Shown here one piece after another: positions 43,145 through 54,160 of a stretch of DNA of 64,000 nucleotides. This DNA comes from Dactylorhiza incarnata (lineage: Eukaryota > Streptophyta > Magnoliopsida > Asparagales > Orchidaceae), in contig JAWHQI010000121.1 in assembly GCA_033032865.1 (NCBI GenBank), positions 2,666,001 to 2,730,000 on the forward strand, read 5' to 3'. How positions within the stretch are numbered: the first letter of the stretch is position 1; each line of letters opens with the position of its first letter. Both the position numbers and the translations under genes were made by a program. The notes below the pieces were generated by a model. It worked only from the letters and a program-made list of their open reading frames with translations, was not told where the DNA came from and did no database searches.

Positions 43145-45514
43145 TCACGATCTTCTTTTCATCTTTTCTTCTTGTCTGGAGAAATAAGCATAAGGCTTGG
43201 GATGGTAAAACGGAGGTGGATCCGGAGCATCAGCATTATTATATCCAAAAGCCCTGAAATGAATCCTTCTCTTCCTTTGAGCTGTCTCATGTTTTTCCCA
43301 TTCTTGAGAGCTGTAGCATTCAGATCTATTCATTTTACCTTCATGAACTAACTTATAGGTTTCAAGAATAATGTCTTTTGAGACTGGGCTCCAGATTTCT
43401 GGAAAACTCTTCTCAACCTTAGCTTTGCACTGACCTGTAGAGCTAGAACTTGGAACAGATCGACTAGCAGAAGGACCTTCACTAAACATTCTTTTTCTTT
43501 TGGTCCCAGCCCTATCTGATTGATCTTCAACAATAGGAGCCTTCCCAAGTAGTTCTTCTGGCCTTGGAGAAAACTGAGGAACAGGAACATCTGGATCAAT
43601 TGCCAACTCAGGAAAAATCTGATTATGAAGCCACGTTGCTGTTTTGAAGGAATAAGCATTAATATCAGCAACTTGCTTCAGCATCCTGGAAGAGAACTGC
43701 TCAAACTGAGAATTCCATGAGCTTTGAAGAGCAGATACGGAGCTTTCAATCAAGTCTGTCATTTGAGCTACTATATTTTCCTCCCCCTTTCTGACTTCTA
43801 CAGATAGGGTTTGGAGAATATCATCTTTGAAATGGCCCACCTCATCAACAACTCTGAAGGTGTTAGCCTCTGCATCATTACTCATCGATTGTTGAAGTTG
43901 GGTTACTATTACAGTCTGTTTCAACACTGTGCCTACACCTTCAGTTGCATGTTCAATTTGCTTGCTCCCTAGACTCATCAAATCAGAGAGATTTTCATAA
44001 TTTGATTTGATTTTGGCTAACTCCCTACCAAGATCACTCTCAACTAAGGCAATCTTCCTGTGAACAGTCGTCAAGGAGTTCTCAAACTGTTCACTTTGCT
44101 TCTTGAGCATAGCTTCAATCTTGCCCAGAAGAGAATCTGCATCATGGATTGGAGGGGAAGGATGAAAGGATGGAAGAGTAGCAGCAGGGGCAGCACCAGG
44201 AGCATCATCAGGGATTTCTTCAATCTCAAGAGAAGAAACCTTATTATCTTCTGCACAACCTAGCTCATCTGGAGCATTCTTGGTTGTGTCAAACTCTGAC
44301 TCCCCCTCAACATGTACTAGGGGAGGTGATAATTCATGAACTGACATAGCATCATCATCTTCAAAAACATAATCAGCACCAGACCCTGCCTGTTGGCCAC
44401 TGGGACTGTGCCCTTCAGATATTTCTTGTTGAATATTCTTCAGAACAGCTGAAACTATCTCATTTGCTAAAGAAGTTTCTACTGCAACAACTGATGGAGA
44501 AGGAGGTGGTGGTGGAACTGAATCTTGAGTGTGAACATGAGAGGGTGATGGGATAGTATCTGTCGGATCTGACTGTGTCACTGATGGAATGAGTTCTGTT
44601 GGAGCTGAAGAGGGCTGACCTTTTGCTTTAGAACGGATTGGCAGCTTGGCACGACTTGAAGCTTTAGAACGGATCCGAGGAGGAGGAATTTCTGCTTCAC
44701 TTGCAACTGCAGACTGATGGGTCTCCCCCTCAGAAGTAGCACTAGCCATTCCTGGCTTCTTGATTCGAATGTCCCATCTCTGCATGGAGATGACATCGAT
44801 CTTCTTGAGATGGTGGATGACTGTACCTTTAGACATGTCAAAAATAGCAGGATTAAACTGATTCAGGAACAAAGAGATGATCCGGGCAAATTTTGGAGAA
44901 TTAATACAGGCTTTGATATTAGAGAATAAGATTGAGGCCCAATCTCTCTTTTTCCCTGACATGATTCCAGCCATCAACAGAAAAGTCTCTTCAGACACAT
45001 GCCCTTGTGTGCCTGTCTTGCAGAATAGAACTTTTAAGATTATGTCCACCAGGAGCTTCCCTGCATCATTCATCTTGTGCCTCTTAACTGCAGAAAAATT
45101 TGAGTCCAGACCACAGTACCTTGCTGTTCTCAACCAGTCATTGTCATCTAGATCTTCTTCAGCTTCTATTTCAGACATCTGCAAATACTTAGTAAGAGTC
45201 TTTGGAGAGACTTTGATTTTGATACCCTTAACAAAAGAGATCAACATTCTTCCTTCCTTAATAGGTTTCACATTGATAAAGAATTCTTCCACCTCATCAA
45301 ACAGCACGCGGCAAGGATGTTCCAGAACGAATGAAAGACCAGCGGCATCAAGCATATAGAAAAGATTTTTGAAATCCTCGGATAAACCGGCGATTCCTGA
45401 GCGAATGACTTCACTGCCGACGCCGATCTTTGGAAGAGAAGAAGGAGCCATTGAAGCAAGATATGGAGAACTGTCGAACGGAGAGGATGAAGAATCGAGA
45501 GCCACCGAGAGCAC
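43145..45514 (-). CDS. Extra (so-called env-like) gene of the Sirevirus
   Basis: An uninterrupted 789-codon frame follows pol; a second in-frame Met at 45451 (MAPSSLPKIG) is another plausible start. The first 250 residues form a compact domain (FYMLDAAGLSFVLEHP, EEFFINVKPIKEGRML, KIKVSPKTLTKYLQMSE) like the putative plant transposon protein domain found in other plant retroelements. Residues about 255-450 are Ser/Pro/acidic and disordered-looking. Residues about 460-620 look like a long coiled coil. A basic TKRKR at about 671 could be a nuclear signal. I see no signal peptide and no membrane segment, so an envelope role is not supported by the sequence. The frame being clean while gag-pol is broken is notable. 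Function unknown. Confidence 0.8.
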   Translation of the reverse strand: MLSVALDSSSSPFDSSPYLASMAPSSLPKIGVGSEVIRSGIAGLSEDFKNLFYMLDAAGLSFVLEHPCRVLFDEVEEFFINVKPIKEGRMLISFVKGIKIKVSPKTLTKYLQMSEIEAEEDLDDNDWLRTARYCGLDSNFSAVKRHKMNDAGKLLVDIILKVLFCKTGTQGHVSEETFLLMAGIMSGKKRDWASILFSNIKACINSPKFARIISLFLNQFNPAIFDMSKGTVIHHLKKIDVISMQRWDIRIKKPGMASATSEGETHQSAVASEAEIPPPRIRSKASSRAKLPIRSKAKGQPSSAPTELIPSVTQSDPTDTIPSPSHVHTQDSVPPPPPSPSVVAVETSLANEIVSAVLKNIQQEISEGHSPSGQQAGSGADYVFEDDDAMSVHELSPPLVHVEGESEFDTTKNAPDELGCAEDNKVSSLEIEEIPDDAPGAAPAATLPSFHPSPPIHDADSLLGKIEAMLKKQSEQFENSLTTVHRKIALVESDLGRELAKIKSNYENLSDLMSLGSKQIEHATEGVGTVLKQTVIVTQLQQSMSNDAEANTFRVVDEVGHFKDDILQTLSVEVRKGEENIVAQMTDLIESSVSALQSSWNSQFEQFSSRMLKQVADINAYSFKTATWLHNQIFPELAIDPDVPVPQFSPRPEELLGKAPIVEDQSDRAGTKRKRMFSEGPSASRSVPSSSSTGQCKAKVEKSFPEIWSPVSKDIILETYKLVHEGKMNRSECYSSQEWEKHETAQRKRRIHFRAFGYNNADAPDPPPFYHPKPYAYFSRQEEKMKRRS

Positions 45515-45607
45515 TGAGACCTGTCGCTAACCGTCGCCGCTCGAGAGAGAGTCGAAAGGTCGAGGAGAACTCGGAAATTGATTTCGTGAACATCAAGTTT
45601 TTGATTT

Positions 45608-45616
45608 CTTATATAT
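45608..45616 (-). promoter_or_regulatory. TATA-like box upstream of the extra gene
   Basis: ATATATAAG on the minus strand lies 94 bases before the first ATG of the extra gene and about 95 bases after the internal TCTCGAGA array. Confidence 0.5.
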
Positions 45617-45711
45617 GTATATGATTTTGATTTGACGTTAAAATGACATTTTGAAGAAAATTAAAAGTGGAAATAGCGCGTACCTGACGTTTGGAATTCT
45701 TAAAGAAAACT

Positions 45712-45965
45712 ATGTCTCGAGACATCGGGTATGTCTCGAGAACTCAGGAGTTTCAACAGGTTATTTCCTTCAGTGATGTCTCGGGAGATGACCCATATCT
45801 CGAGACATCACCATATCTCGAGATCTTGAACTTGTCTCGAGAGAACTAGCTTGTCTCGAGAAATCCCAGAAATTCTTTGGATTTCGAGACTTTAAAGTGA
45901 CTTGAGTTGTCGAGAACACAGATAGTTCCCGAGACAACATGTAGTTCTCGAGACATGCCTGAAGT
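45712..45965 (-). promoter_or_regulatory. Internal TCTCGAGA array between pol and the extra gene
   Basis: About eleven copies of TCTCGAGA or close variants (GTCTCGAGACAT, ATCTCGAGATC, TTCTCGAGACAT) lie in 250 bp. It is the LTR motif repeated at an internal site, and the only non-LTR place in this element where I saw it. With the TATA-like box it has the order of the LTR promoter. Confidence 0.75.
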
Positions 45966-46028
45966 TTTCAGGAAAAGTTCTGAATTTTTGTAATCTTCAT
46001 GTCTTCATGGTTTTGCTTGACTTGATCA

Positions 46029-49000
46029 TTACTCCATGTTGAGCATTCCAAGTTCCGTCTTGAAGAAGGAGAACTTAGTCTCATCTAGTGGCTTCGTGAA
46101 TATGTCAGCAACTTGCTTATCCGTGGGGACATAACTTAGATTTATATCACCCATCTCCACATGCTCCCGGATAAAGTGATATCGTAGCTCAATGTGCTTT
46201 GTCCGACTGTGAGAGACTGGATTATTTGCGATAGCAATTGCACTGGAAGAGTCGCAAAACATGGGAATGTCTTTGATCTTCATGTTGTAGTCTTGAAGTT
46301 GATTTCTTATCCATAGAAGTTGTGCGCAACAACTACCAGCAGAAATGTATTCTGACTCGGCGGTTGATATTGCAACACAATTCTGCTTCTTGCTACTCCA
46401 GGAAATAAGTCTCCTTCCGAGGAATTGACACGTCCCAGAAGTGCTTTTCCTGTCGTCTTTGCTACCTGCAAAGTCTGCATCTTAAAAACCAATTAGTTCG
46501 CTATCATTACTTCTTGGGTACCATAAACCAAGATTTGGTGTGCCTTTAAGGTATCTCAAAATTCGCTTTGCAGCAGTATAGTGGGATTCCTTAGAATTCA
46601 CCTGATATCTAGCACATACACATGTAGAAAACATTATATCAGGTCTACTGGCAGTAAGGTAGAGCAAGGAGCCAATTATGCTTCTGTACTTGGTTTCATC
46701 AAAAGGTTTCCCTTTCTCATCCTTGTCCAGAGACGTAGCTGAGCTCATTGGAGTCCTCATAGAGGTTGCACTCTCCATTCCAAATTTCTTAATCAACTCC
46801 TTAGTGAACTTCATCTGAGAAATGAAGATTCCATCTTCAGACTGTTTCACTTGAAGTCCTAAGAAATATTTCAGCTCACCCATACTGCTCATTTCAAATT
46901 TCCCTTGCATAAGTTTAGAAAACTTTTTGCAGAGGTTATCGTCCGTAGAGCCAAATATGATGTCATCGACATATATTTGCACTAGCAAAATCTTGCCTTT
47001 TACTTCCCTAAGAAATAATGTCTTATCTATCTTTCCTCTTGTGAACTTGTTCTCAAGAAGAAAGTTAGACATCGTCTCATACCAAGCTCGAGGAGCTTGT
47101 TTCAAACCATATAAAGCTTTTTGTAATAAATAAACGTGATTGGGATGTTCAGGATTAACAAAACCTGGGGGTTGTTCAACGTATACTTCCTCTTTAATGT
47201 CTCCATTTAGGAAAGCGGATTTGACATCCATTTGATATACGGTGAAACCCTTGAAAGCAGCATAAGCAAGGAAGAGTCTGATCGCTTCGAGCCTTGCTAC
47301 TGGAGCGTACGTCTGATCGAAGTCGATGCCTTCCTCTTGTCTGTATCCTTTAGCAACAAGTCTGGCTTTGTTTTTTATGATTGTTCCTTCTTCATCCAGC
47401 TTGTTTCTATACACCCACTTTGTTCCAATGACATTTTTGTCCTTGGGTTTTGGAACAAGTGTCCATACCTTACAGCGTTTGAACTGATTTAATTCTTCTT
47501 CCATAGCAATTATCCAAGATGGATCTTCATTTGCCTCTTGGAATTTCTTTGGTTCGACTTGCGAGAGAAAACTTAAATGCATATTTTCGTTAATGGTACC
47601 TCGTCTTGTTCTTATTCCTTCATGAGGATCTCCTATGATCTGATCAACTGGATGATCCCTCATGTGTCGTAGCCCGAGGTTCCTTGCATGATTTGAACCA
47701 ATAGGAGTTTCTTCTACTGTTGGAGAATCTTCCTCCACTTGGATTGGCTCTTCAACAGGATGATCTTCTTCATAGGTAGTTATTGGGGGAATCTTGATGA
47801 AGTGTTGAGAATTTTCTACAACTGGCTGATCCAAGCTTAAGTCCTGCAGCTTTGAACCTGTGTCTACAGAAGAAATGCTAGAGGAGTTGCCTTGTAGCAT
47901 GCTCGTCTCATCAAATACAACATTGATAGATTCTTCTACTACTAGGGTTTTCTTGTTAAAAACTCTATATGCCCTACTATGGCTACTATAACCTACAAAA
48001 ATACCTTCAAAGATCTTTTCACTAAACTTAGTTTTGTAATGCTTTTCATTGTTTAGCACAAAGCATTTACTACCAAAGATTCGAAAATAAGAAATGGTCG
48101 GTTTCTTGCCTTTTAGAAGTTCATAAGGAGTCTTTTCATGGTTTTTGTTTATGAGCGCTCGGTTTTGCACATGGCATGCAGTATTGACAGCTTCAGCCCA
48201 GAAATATTCAGGTAGTGAAGAGTCACTCAACATGGTTCTGCAAGCCTCAATAAGTGTTCTATTCTTTCTCTCAGCTACTCCATTTTGTTGTGGAGTTCGA
48301 GGAGAGGAAAACTCATGAAAGATACCGAGGCTTTCACAGAATTTTATCATGGCTCCAGATTCAAATTCTGTACCATGGTCACTTCTGATTTTGACCACCG
48401 AACAGTTAAATTCATTCTGGACTTGCCTGACAAAACTAGTGAAAGTGTCAAAGGTATCTGACTTGTGTTTCAGAAAGAATACCCGGGCAAAACGAGAGTA
48501 ATCATCTACAATAACCAATGTGTAAGACTTTCCTCCTAAACTTCTAATTTGCAAAGGACCAAACAAATCCATATGGAGCAGGTATAAACACCTGGTTGAA
48601 TCTTTGCCAATAATGCTCTTAAAGGTAGCTCTTGTTTGCTTGCCTTTTACACATGCATGACAAGGTCTATCTTTAATGCACTTAACATCTGGTGCATCTC
48701 GCACTAAGTTTTGAGAAAACAATTTATTAATAGTTTTGAGATTTATATGTGCTAATCTCTTGTGCCAATGGTCAACAAGAGATGCACTATCTTTTGCCAA
48801 AAGACATACTGGTGTAGAAGATGATATACACAGAAAATTTAAACAAAATATGTTTCTACAGCGAATGCCTGATAAAATCGTTTCATGATTTCCAGCCGAC
48901 TTTATCAAACACTTATCTTTATGAAAATCAACAGTGTATCCTTTATCACAAAGTTGACTTATGCTTATCAGATTATGTTGTAATCCTTCCACATAAGCTA

Positions 49001-49233
49001 CATCGGAAAATGATACATTACCATTAGAAATCATACCATAGCCTTTAGTTATTCCTCTGTCTGAACCACCAAAAATAACTTTTGGACCGTTCGCAACTGG
49101 AATGTAGTTTTGCAAAAGGCTTCTTGTCCCGGTCATATGCCGAGAGCATCCACTGTCCAAGTACCAGATAGGATTTTTATTGGCCTTTGGACATACCTGC
49201 AAAAACAAATCATTTCGCCTTAGGAGCCCAAAC
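46029..49233 (-). pseudogene. Sirevirus pol, one late stop
   Basis: Pol is open from about 49208. The protease is [13 protein letters not shown], with DSG at about residues 18-20. Then come GAG-pre-integrase ([23 protein letters not shown]), the integrase core ([28 protein letters not shown]), RT ([35 protein letters not shown] near 46,975) and the start of RNase H ([14 protein letters not shown]). A TAA at 46482-46484 stops the frame just before DADFAGS. The same frame then runs on to GMLNME and a stop at 46029. All catalytic motifs are present; the TAA removes most of RNase H. A frameshift near 49,210 separates pol from gag. Confidence 0.9.
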
Positions 49234-49252
49234 AGATTTGGGTCCTTAGTCC

Positions 49253-51525
49253 CGTGTCAGTTGAGCACCACGATGAATGTTAACATTGCGAGTGGTCTGC
49301 CTTGCAACGTTCACTTGTGGTCTCCTAGTATACATTGTATTAAACCAACAATCAACGGCAAAGTGACCAATTTTGCCGCAGCACCAACAGTCGAATCTGT
49401 TGTACCTTCTTTTTACACTCTACTGCTTAACTTTTTGAACGTTAGCTCTTGCAGGAGCAGCCCTTTTAGATGAGGATGCCTCATGGGGGCAACACACACA
49501 AGATGATATTGTCTTCTTCGGCTTTGGTGCAACATCATTCACTTTTGGTGCTTTCTTAGCGCTCGGACCATGAACAAACGGACCGTACCCTTTCCGATTA
49601 ATCTCTTGATAAGGTGCTTGAAAAGCACTATCATCAAAGTTTCGGGGAGGAGCCCATTCCTTATGATCATTCACAGGTGAAAAAGGAATTGGTCGTGTGA
49701 AATGACCATAGGAACTCTCCATATCATAAGCATTCGTAGGGAATATGACTCTCTTGAATGCTACAGGCTCTTGATGAGCTTTCCCTTTTTCTTTGGTAGT
49801 AGCTTTCTTAGCAACCAAACCATTCTTCTTAGCAATTGTATTTTTTGAAGAATTGCTAGTACTAGCTTCATGCCCTATACCGCTTCCTTTTACCTTAGTG
49901 GTAAAAGTACCAATAATTGGCAGAACAGTTTTGGGTTGAGAGAATGCTTCAACCAACTTCTTCTCAGCCGCAAGCTGTTCCTCCAAGACATTTATCGAAT
50001 GATCTCTCAGGGCAAGAGTCTCTTCCGAGCTTTTGATCTTGTTTTTCAAGGCTTGGACTTCCTCTTTGAGAGAAGAAAGTTCTTCAACTTCTTTTCTCAA
50101 GTTAGATTCCACCTCCTTGAGAGCCATGATCTCCTTACCCTAAGTTTTGACAACCTTTCGGCACTTGTCAAAGCTTTGGAGCATTTTGGTATATTGAGAC
50201 ATGAGCTCAGATTCATCGTCTGAGGGGTTATCCTTTTGTTCAGCCGAGGCATAATCAGAATCAGATAGGATAGTGTGATCATTTACCTTTCCGGTGTACG
50301 GGGGTGCTTCTTCATCATCAGACATGGCCATCAGACCGAAGTAAGCTTCTTCTTCATCACTCGACTCATCGGAGTCACTGTCGCTCAGAGTTTTGGCTTT
50401 CTTAGCGATGAAGCTTCTATCTGATTTCTTCTTTTCGTGGATGGATTTCTTGTCTTCTTTCCTTCCACCTTCTTTCTTCTTATAGGGACACTCAGCAATC
50501 ATGTGCCCTGGCTTATTACAACAGTAGCAAATAATGTCAGAAGAAATGTGTTTGTTCTGTTTGGATTTATACCTGTCATTATTGCTTGAGCCCTTCCTAT
50601 GATATTCGCCATCACGACGAGAATATTTATGATCCGAGGAAGACGGCTTGTTGTTCATGTGCCTTCGCTTGTTCAGCAGTTTCTTACACTGACGGGAAAT
50701 TAAAGAGAACTCCCCATCAGACAGTTCGGAACAGGAGGAGCTGGCTTCCGATTCTTCTTCATTATCAGATTCCTTTTCTCTGATCGGTGTCACTGCTTTG
50801 CTCTTCTTTGAATTCTCTGCCTTCAAAGCTAAGGTTCTTTCTTTGCTTGAAGCTCGATTTACATCCTCTTCAGACTTTCGGATGTTCATTTGTAATTCAT
50901 GAGACAGCAGCTTTCCGAACAGATTCTGAGGTTCTAGACTTGGCAGTTTTCCAAACTCTCTTATGACAACAATTTTGCTATCCCAGTCTTTCGTTAGGGA
51001 ACGCAAGAATTTGTCATTTAGTTCACCGTTTGTGAACTCCCTGTCGTAGTTCCTCAGACCATTGACTATTTTGAAGAATCGCTCGTACGCATCAGCAATG
51101 CACTCCTTCTTATTCTGCTTAAACGCCTCGTACTCTTGATTGAGTAGAGACCTTCTATCTTCTCTTACCTCGTCAGTACCTTCCATTAGAACAATTAAGG
51201 ATGTCCACATCTCTTTGGCTGATTTGCAGTGGATTAAGTTTTGCAACATGGAGTCGTCCACTACACTACCAATTATGTTCTTAGCCTTCTTGTCAAGAGC
51301 AACAAGAGCTATCTCATCCTTGGTCAAATCCATCATTTTCTTAGGTATCTGAATAGTAGGATTTGTAGACGAAGCGGTCATTGGCACATGGGGACCTTCT
51401 TCCACGACTTGGAAGATTCTGGGATCTGCAGCTTCCATATAAAAACGGACTCTCTCCTTCCACATAGGAAAGTTGGCCTTAGTGCAGATGGGCAATTTTA
51501 GAGAGGATTCCTTGACTCTATCCAT
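49253..51525 (-). pseudogene. Sirevirus gag, interrupted by in-frame stops
   Basis: The first frame (51525-50140, 461 codons) is Copia gag (CTKANFPMWKERVRFYMEAA, SAKEMWTSL, YERFFKIVNGLRNYDREF) with a zinc knuckle CYCCNKPGHMIAEC and an acidic tail. A TAG (50140-50142) ends it. The same frame resumes as a coiled coil (50127 onward: ALKEVESNLRKEVEELSSLK) to a second TAG (49420-49422), then a second zinc knuckle CWCCGKIGHFAVDC, then a TAA before GPKSVWAPK. All three stops could come from CAG or CAA by C-to-T change. Large gags with coiled coils are usual for Sireviruses. Natural stop read-through cannot be ruled out for the TAG codons. Confidence 0.88.
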
Positions 51526-51587
51526 GGCTAGCTAGCAACTAGAGGGATGGATCCTGTTCAAGGTGTTAACCTAGCAACGAACAACCT

Positions 51588-51602
51588 ACCTCTGATACCA
51601 AC
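51588..51602 (-). promoter_or_regulatory. Primer-binding site of the Sirevirus
   Basis: On the minus strand GTTGGTATCAGAGG directly follows the 5' LTR and pairs with initiator tRNA-Met. Confidence 0.9.
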
Positions 51603-52993
51603 TGAAGTATCTAGTTGCCTACCTAAATCACCTAGAGGGGGGTGAATAGGTGATCTCTACGTCTTTTGCGGAATTAAAAATTAAACGTAAAGCACAACAC
51701 ACAAAATAAATCACAGCCACAGATAACACCAGGAATTTATAGTGGTTCCCCGTACTTGGGTACTCCACTGCCGGCCTCGCCAATCTAGCACCACAGCTAG
51801 ACTTGACTACTCACTAAATCTCGGATCAAGAACGATCCTACAGTCTCGGAGTCAAACTCCTACAAACTCAGAGAGAACCTCTCTTACAACTCGAAGAAAA
51901 CTTCTCCTACAACTCGGAGAACAACCTCTCCTACAACTCGGAGATAACAACTCCTACAATAGATGATAAAAGGTTTTGAACAAAGAGATACCAGATCTGA
52001 ATAACAGAGGCGTTTTCTTCCTTCTTCTTGAATAGCTTTTGAGAACGATGAGGAAGAACAACGATCCTTCAAATCTGTCTTTGGCAATCCGAAACGATCC
52101 AATAGAGATTGTAGAAACAGAACACGGATCAATCGAATCCTTCTTGATAGAAATCGGCAACTCCAATGAGTAGATCGATCTCCAATCGTAGACGACGGCG
52201 AGGCGGCGCTTTTCACGTTCTTTTTGATCGGGAGAGAAATTAGGGTTTGAGAACGATTTGAAAACTTGTTATAATAACTCAAGAGCGATCCTATATATAG
52301 AGGGAAGCAATTAAGGATTAAATCGACCTTAAATGCACTCCATATAGCCGTTAGGATCGGGAGAGAGCGTTTATGAAACGACAAGAACAGAGAAAACGAA
52401 TTAGATAAAATTTCGAACACAATTCTCGAGACATAAGGGTTCTCTCGAGATATGAGGGATCTCCCAAAATATGAAGCAAAGAGAGCAGGAAGGAGATGTC
52501 TCGAGAACTTGATGATCTCTCGAGACATTACAAGGATTTCGGACATAAGGACTTTCGAGACATGCTTGATCTCTCGAGACATCAAGAACCCATATCTCGA
52601 GATCCAAAGAACTTGCCTCTCGAGACATGTCAGAACTCTCGAGACATACATGATCTCTCGAGACATGTCCTTAGGAAAATTGTTTTCAACAATTTTCTTT
52701 TCTTCTCTTGAACACTTGCTGCAACCGCACTCCAAAGTCTTCAATAGTCTTGAAAATGAAGTGTACCCCAATAGAGAGATCACACATGAGTCATCACCAT
52801 GTTTCATATAATGAAGAATTACATTGTATGAAACTGTGTTTGCAGACCCATTGTGACCTGACATTGAGTTACACTTAGCAATGATAATATGCAAGACAAT
52901 ACTGGAAAAGCATATCAAATACAAATGCAATTCAATCTTAGTTTAAGGGTGACTTCTCACAAATCAAGGTAATTGTGATTACAATTTCCAACA
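51603..52993 (-). repeat. 5' LTR of the Sirevirus
   Basis: 1,391 bp, the same length as the 3' copy, about 13 substitutions apart. TCTCGAGA array at about 52412-52672 and TATA box at about 52292-52300. Confidence 0.95.
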
Positions 52994-53057
52994 GATTTTT
53001 TACTTCTTAGGTTATATTACCCACATTGTATTGTAAGGGTAATTGTTATTTATTGGG

Positions 53058-53583
53058 TGTCGACTTATCACCTAGAGGGGGAGGGGGTGAATAGGTATTT
53101 CAAATTACTTTGACCCTCTTTGGTTATCTTGTTTTCTGGTTTGTTAGAATATGATGTAAGAAGCATAACACAGAAAACACACAAAGATTTATAGAGGTTC
53201 CTTAAAACGATGTGTCTTGAGTAGTCCTCTGTCCCTCTGCGCCTACCTAGCAGTGTGCTAGGCTTGGCAAACTCCGCCAATGTCTCCGGCCTGCAAGCCT
53301 TACAACTCGGACCCGCAAGTCCTATAGCTTAGTCCCGCAAGCCCCTACTGCACTCAGGTCCGCAAACCCGACACTCAGGCCCTCAAGCCCTACACAGCAC
53401 AGACCCGCAAGTCTTGCCTCTTGGACCCGCAAGTCCACTGCCCTGGCCCTCAAGCCTCACAGTTCTCAAGCCCGCAAGCTCGACACAATCGGACCCGCAA
53501 GTCCACTGCTTTGGCCCTCAAGCCTCACAACTCTCAAGCCTGCAAGCTCGATACGATCGGACTCGCAAGTCCACTGCCCTGGT
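53058..53583 (-). repeat. Remnant of a second Sirevirus-like LTR
   Basis: Starting TGTCGACTTATCACC, it shares CACCTAGAGGGGG and GGTGAATAGGT with the Sirevirus LTR end (TGAAGTATC...), and ...TTTATAGAGGTTCC resembles the TTTATAGTGGTTCC phrase there. It is therefore another LTR in the same orientation from a related family. It is cut at 53583 by the next LTR. The right half is a CGCAAG motif array. Confidence 0.65.
53295..53580. repeat. CCCGCAAG motif array
   Basis: About 17 copies of (C/T)(C/T)CGCAAG or CCTCAAG phrases, partly in a roughly 68-bp higher-order unit (GGACCCGCAAGTCCACTGCC ... GCAAGCTCGA), fill 290 bp of the LTR remnant. Confidence 0.8.
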
Positions 53584-53970
53584 TGTAACGCCCCTGATTT
53601 TCGTTAATTATTTACGTGGCCGCTGTGACGTAATTTTGGCATTTGGGTGTTACGTCAGCTCGTCAGGTTTAGTTTTGGGTCTTAGCCTAGTTAAAGTGTG
53701 TAATTTAGATCGAGCGTGTGAGATTTCACGTCGTTTCGAGCTATACAGAAGATTTTGTGTAGTTATTAAGATCTTAGCTTCGGGAGGCTTTATCCCGAGT
53801 TTGACCCGTCGGAATTGAATTCTGACTTCGCTGTTGGATTCGTAGCGCCGAATTTCAATTTATGTGCGAATTTCGTAGAAGTCCGAGGTGATTTAGTCAC
53901 CGTCGTGGTTTAAATAGAATGGGAGATTATTTATGTAATTTTGCATTTAATCTTTGCATGAAATTCTTAG

Positions 53971-54160
53971 GCTGCATTCGACGAACTGCAGGCTAGCTGC
54001 GTTCGACGAACTGCAGGCTAGCTGCGTTCGACGAATGGCAGGCTAGCTGCGTTCGACGAACGGCAGGCTAGCTGCGTTCGACGAACGGCAGGCTAGCTGC
54101 GTTCCACGAACTGCAGGCTAGCTGCGTTCGACGAACTGCAGGCTGAGTTCGATGAACTCC
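53971..54160 (+). promoter_or_regulatory. Tandem CTGCGTTCGACGAACTGCAG array upstream of a TATA-like box
   Basis: Seven clear units and one decayed unit, period about 25 bp, each near-palindromic about TTCGACGAA. TTAATATATATGC follows at 54168-54180. Confidence 0.85.

Larger units (their letters stand above)
41531..52993 (-). mobile_element. Sirevirus-type Copia retrotransposon, complete, 11,463 bp
   Basis: Two 1,391-bp LTRs with about 13 differences are flanked by an exact target duplication GATTT (41526-41530 and 52994-52998). On the minus strand come the LTR, a tRNA-Met(i) primer site, gag, a second gag-like coiled-coil frame, pol, an extra 789-codon frame, the polypurine tract AGGGGGAGAT, then the LTR. 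The extra gene after pol, the long LTRs with palindromic motifs and this tract are hallmarks of the Sirevirus lineage. Gag-pol carries several stops and one shift, so this copy is probably not autonomous despite its youth. Confidence 0.93.

Noticed and set aside
43145..45514. True viral envelope gene
   Set aside because: No signal peptide, membrane segment or fusion-protein features can be seen; described instead as an extra gene of unknown role.
51884..52930. A 348-codon minus-strand frame across the Sirevirus 5' LTR
   Set aside because: It lies wholly inside the LTR, is broken in the other LTR copy, and contains no known domain.
53971..54160. CRISPR-like regular repeats
   Set aside because: The intervals are themselves part of a continuous 25-bp tandem unit with no unique spacers, in a plant retroelement LTR.
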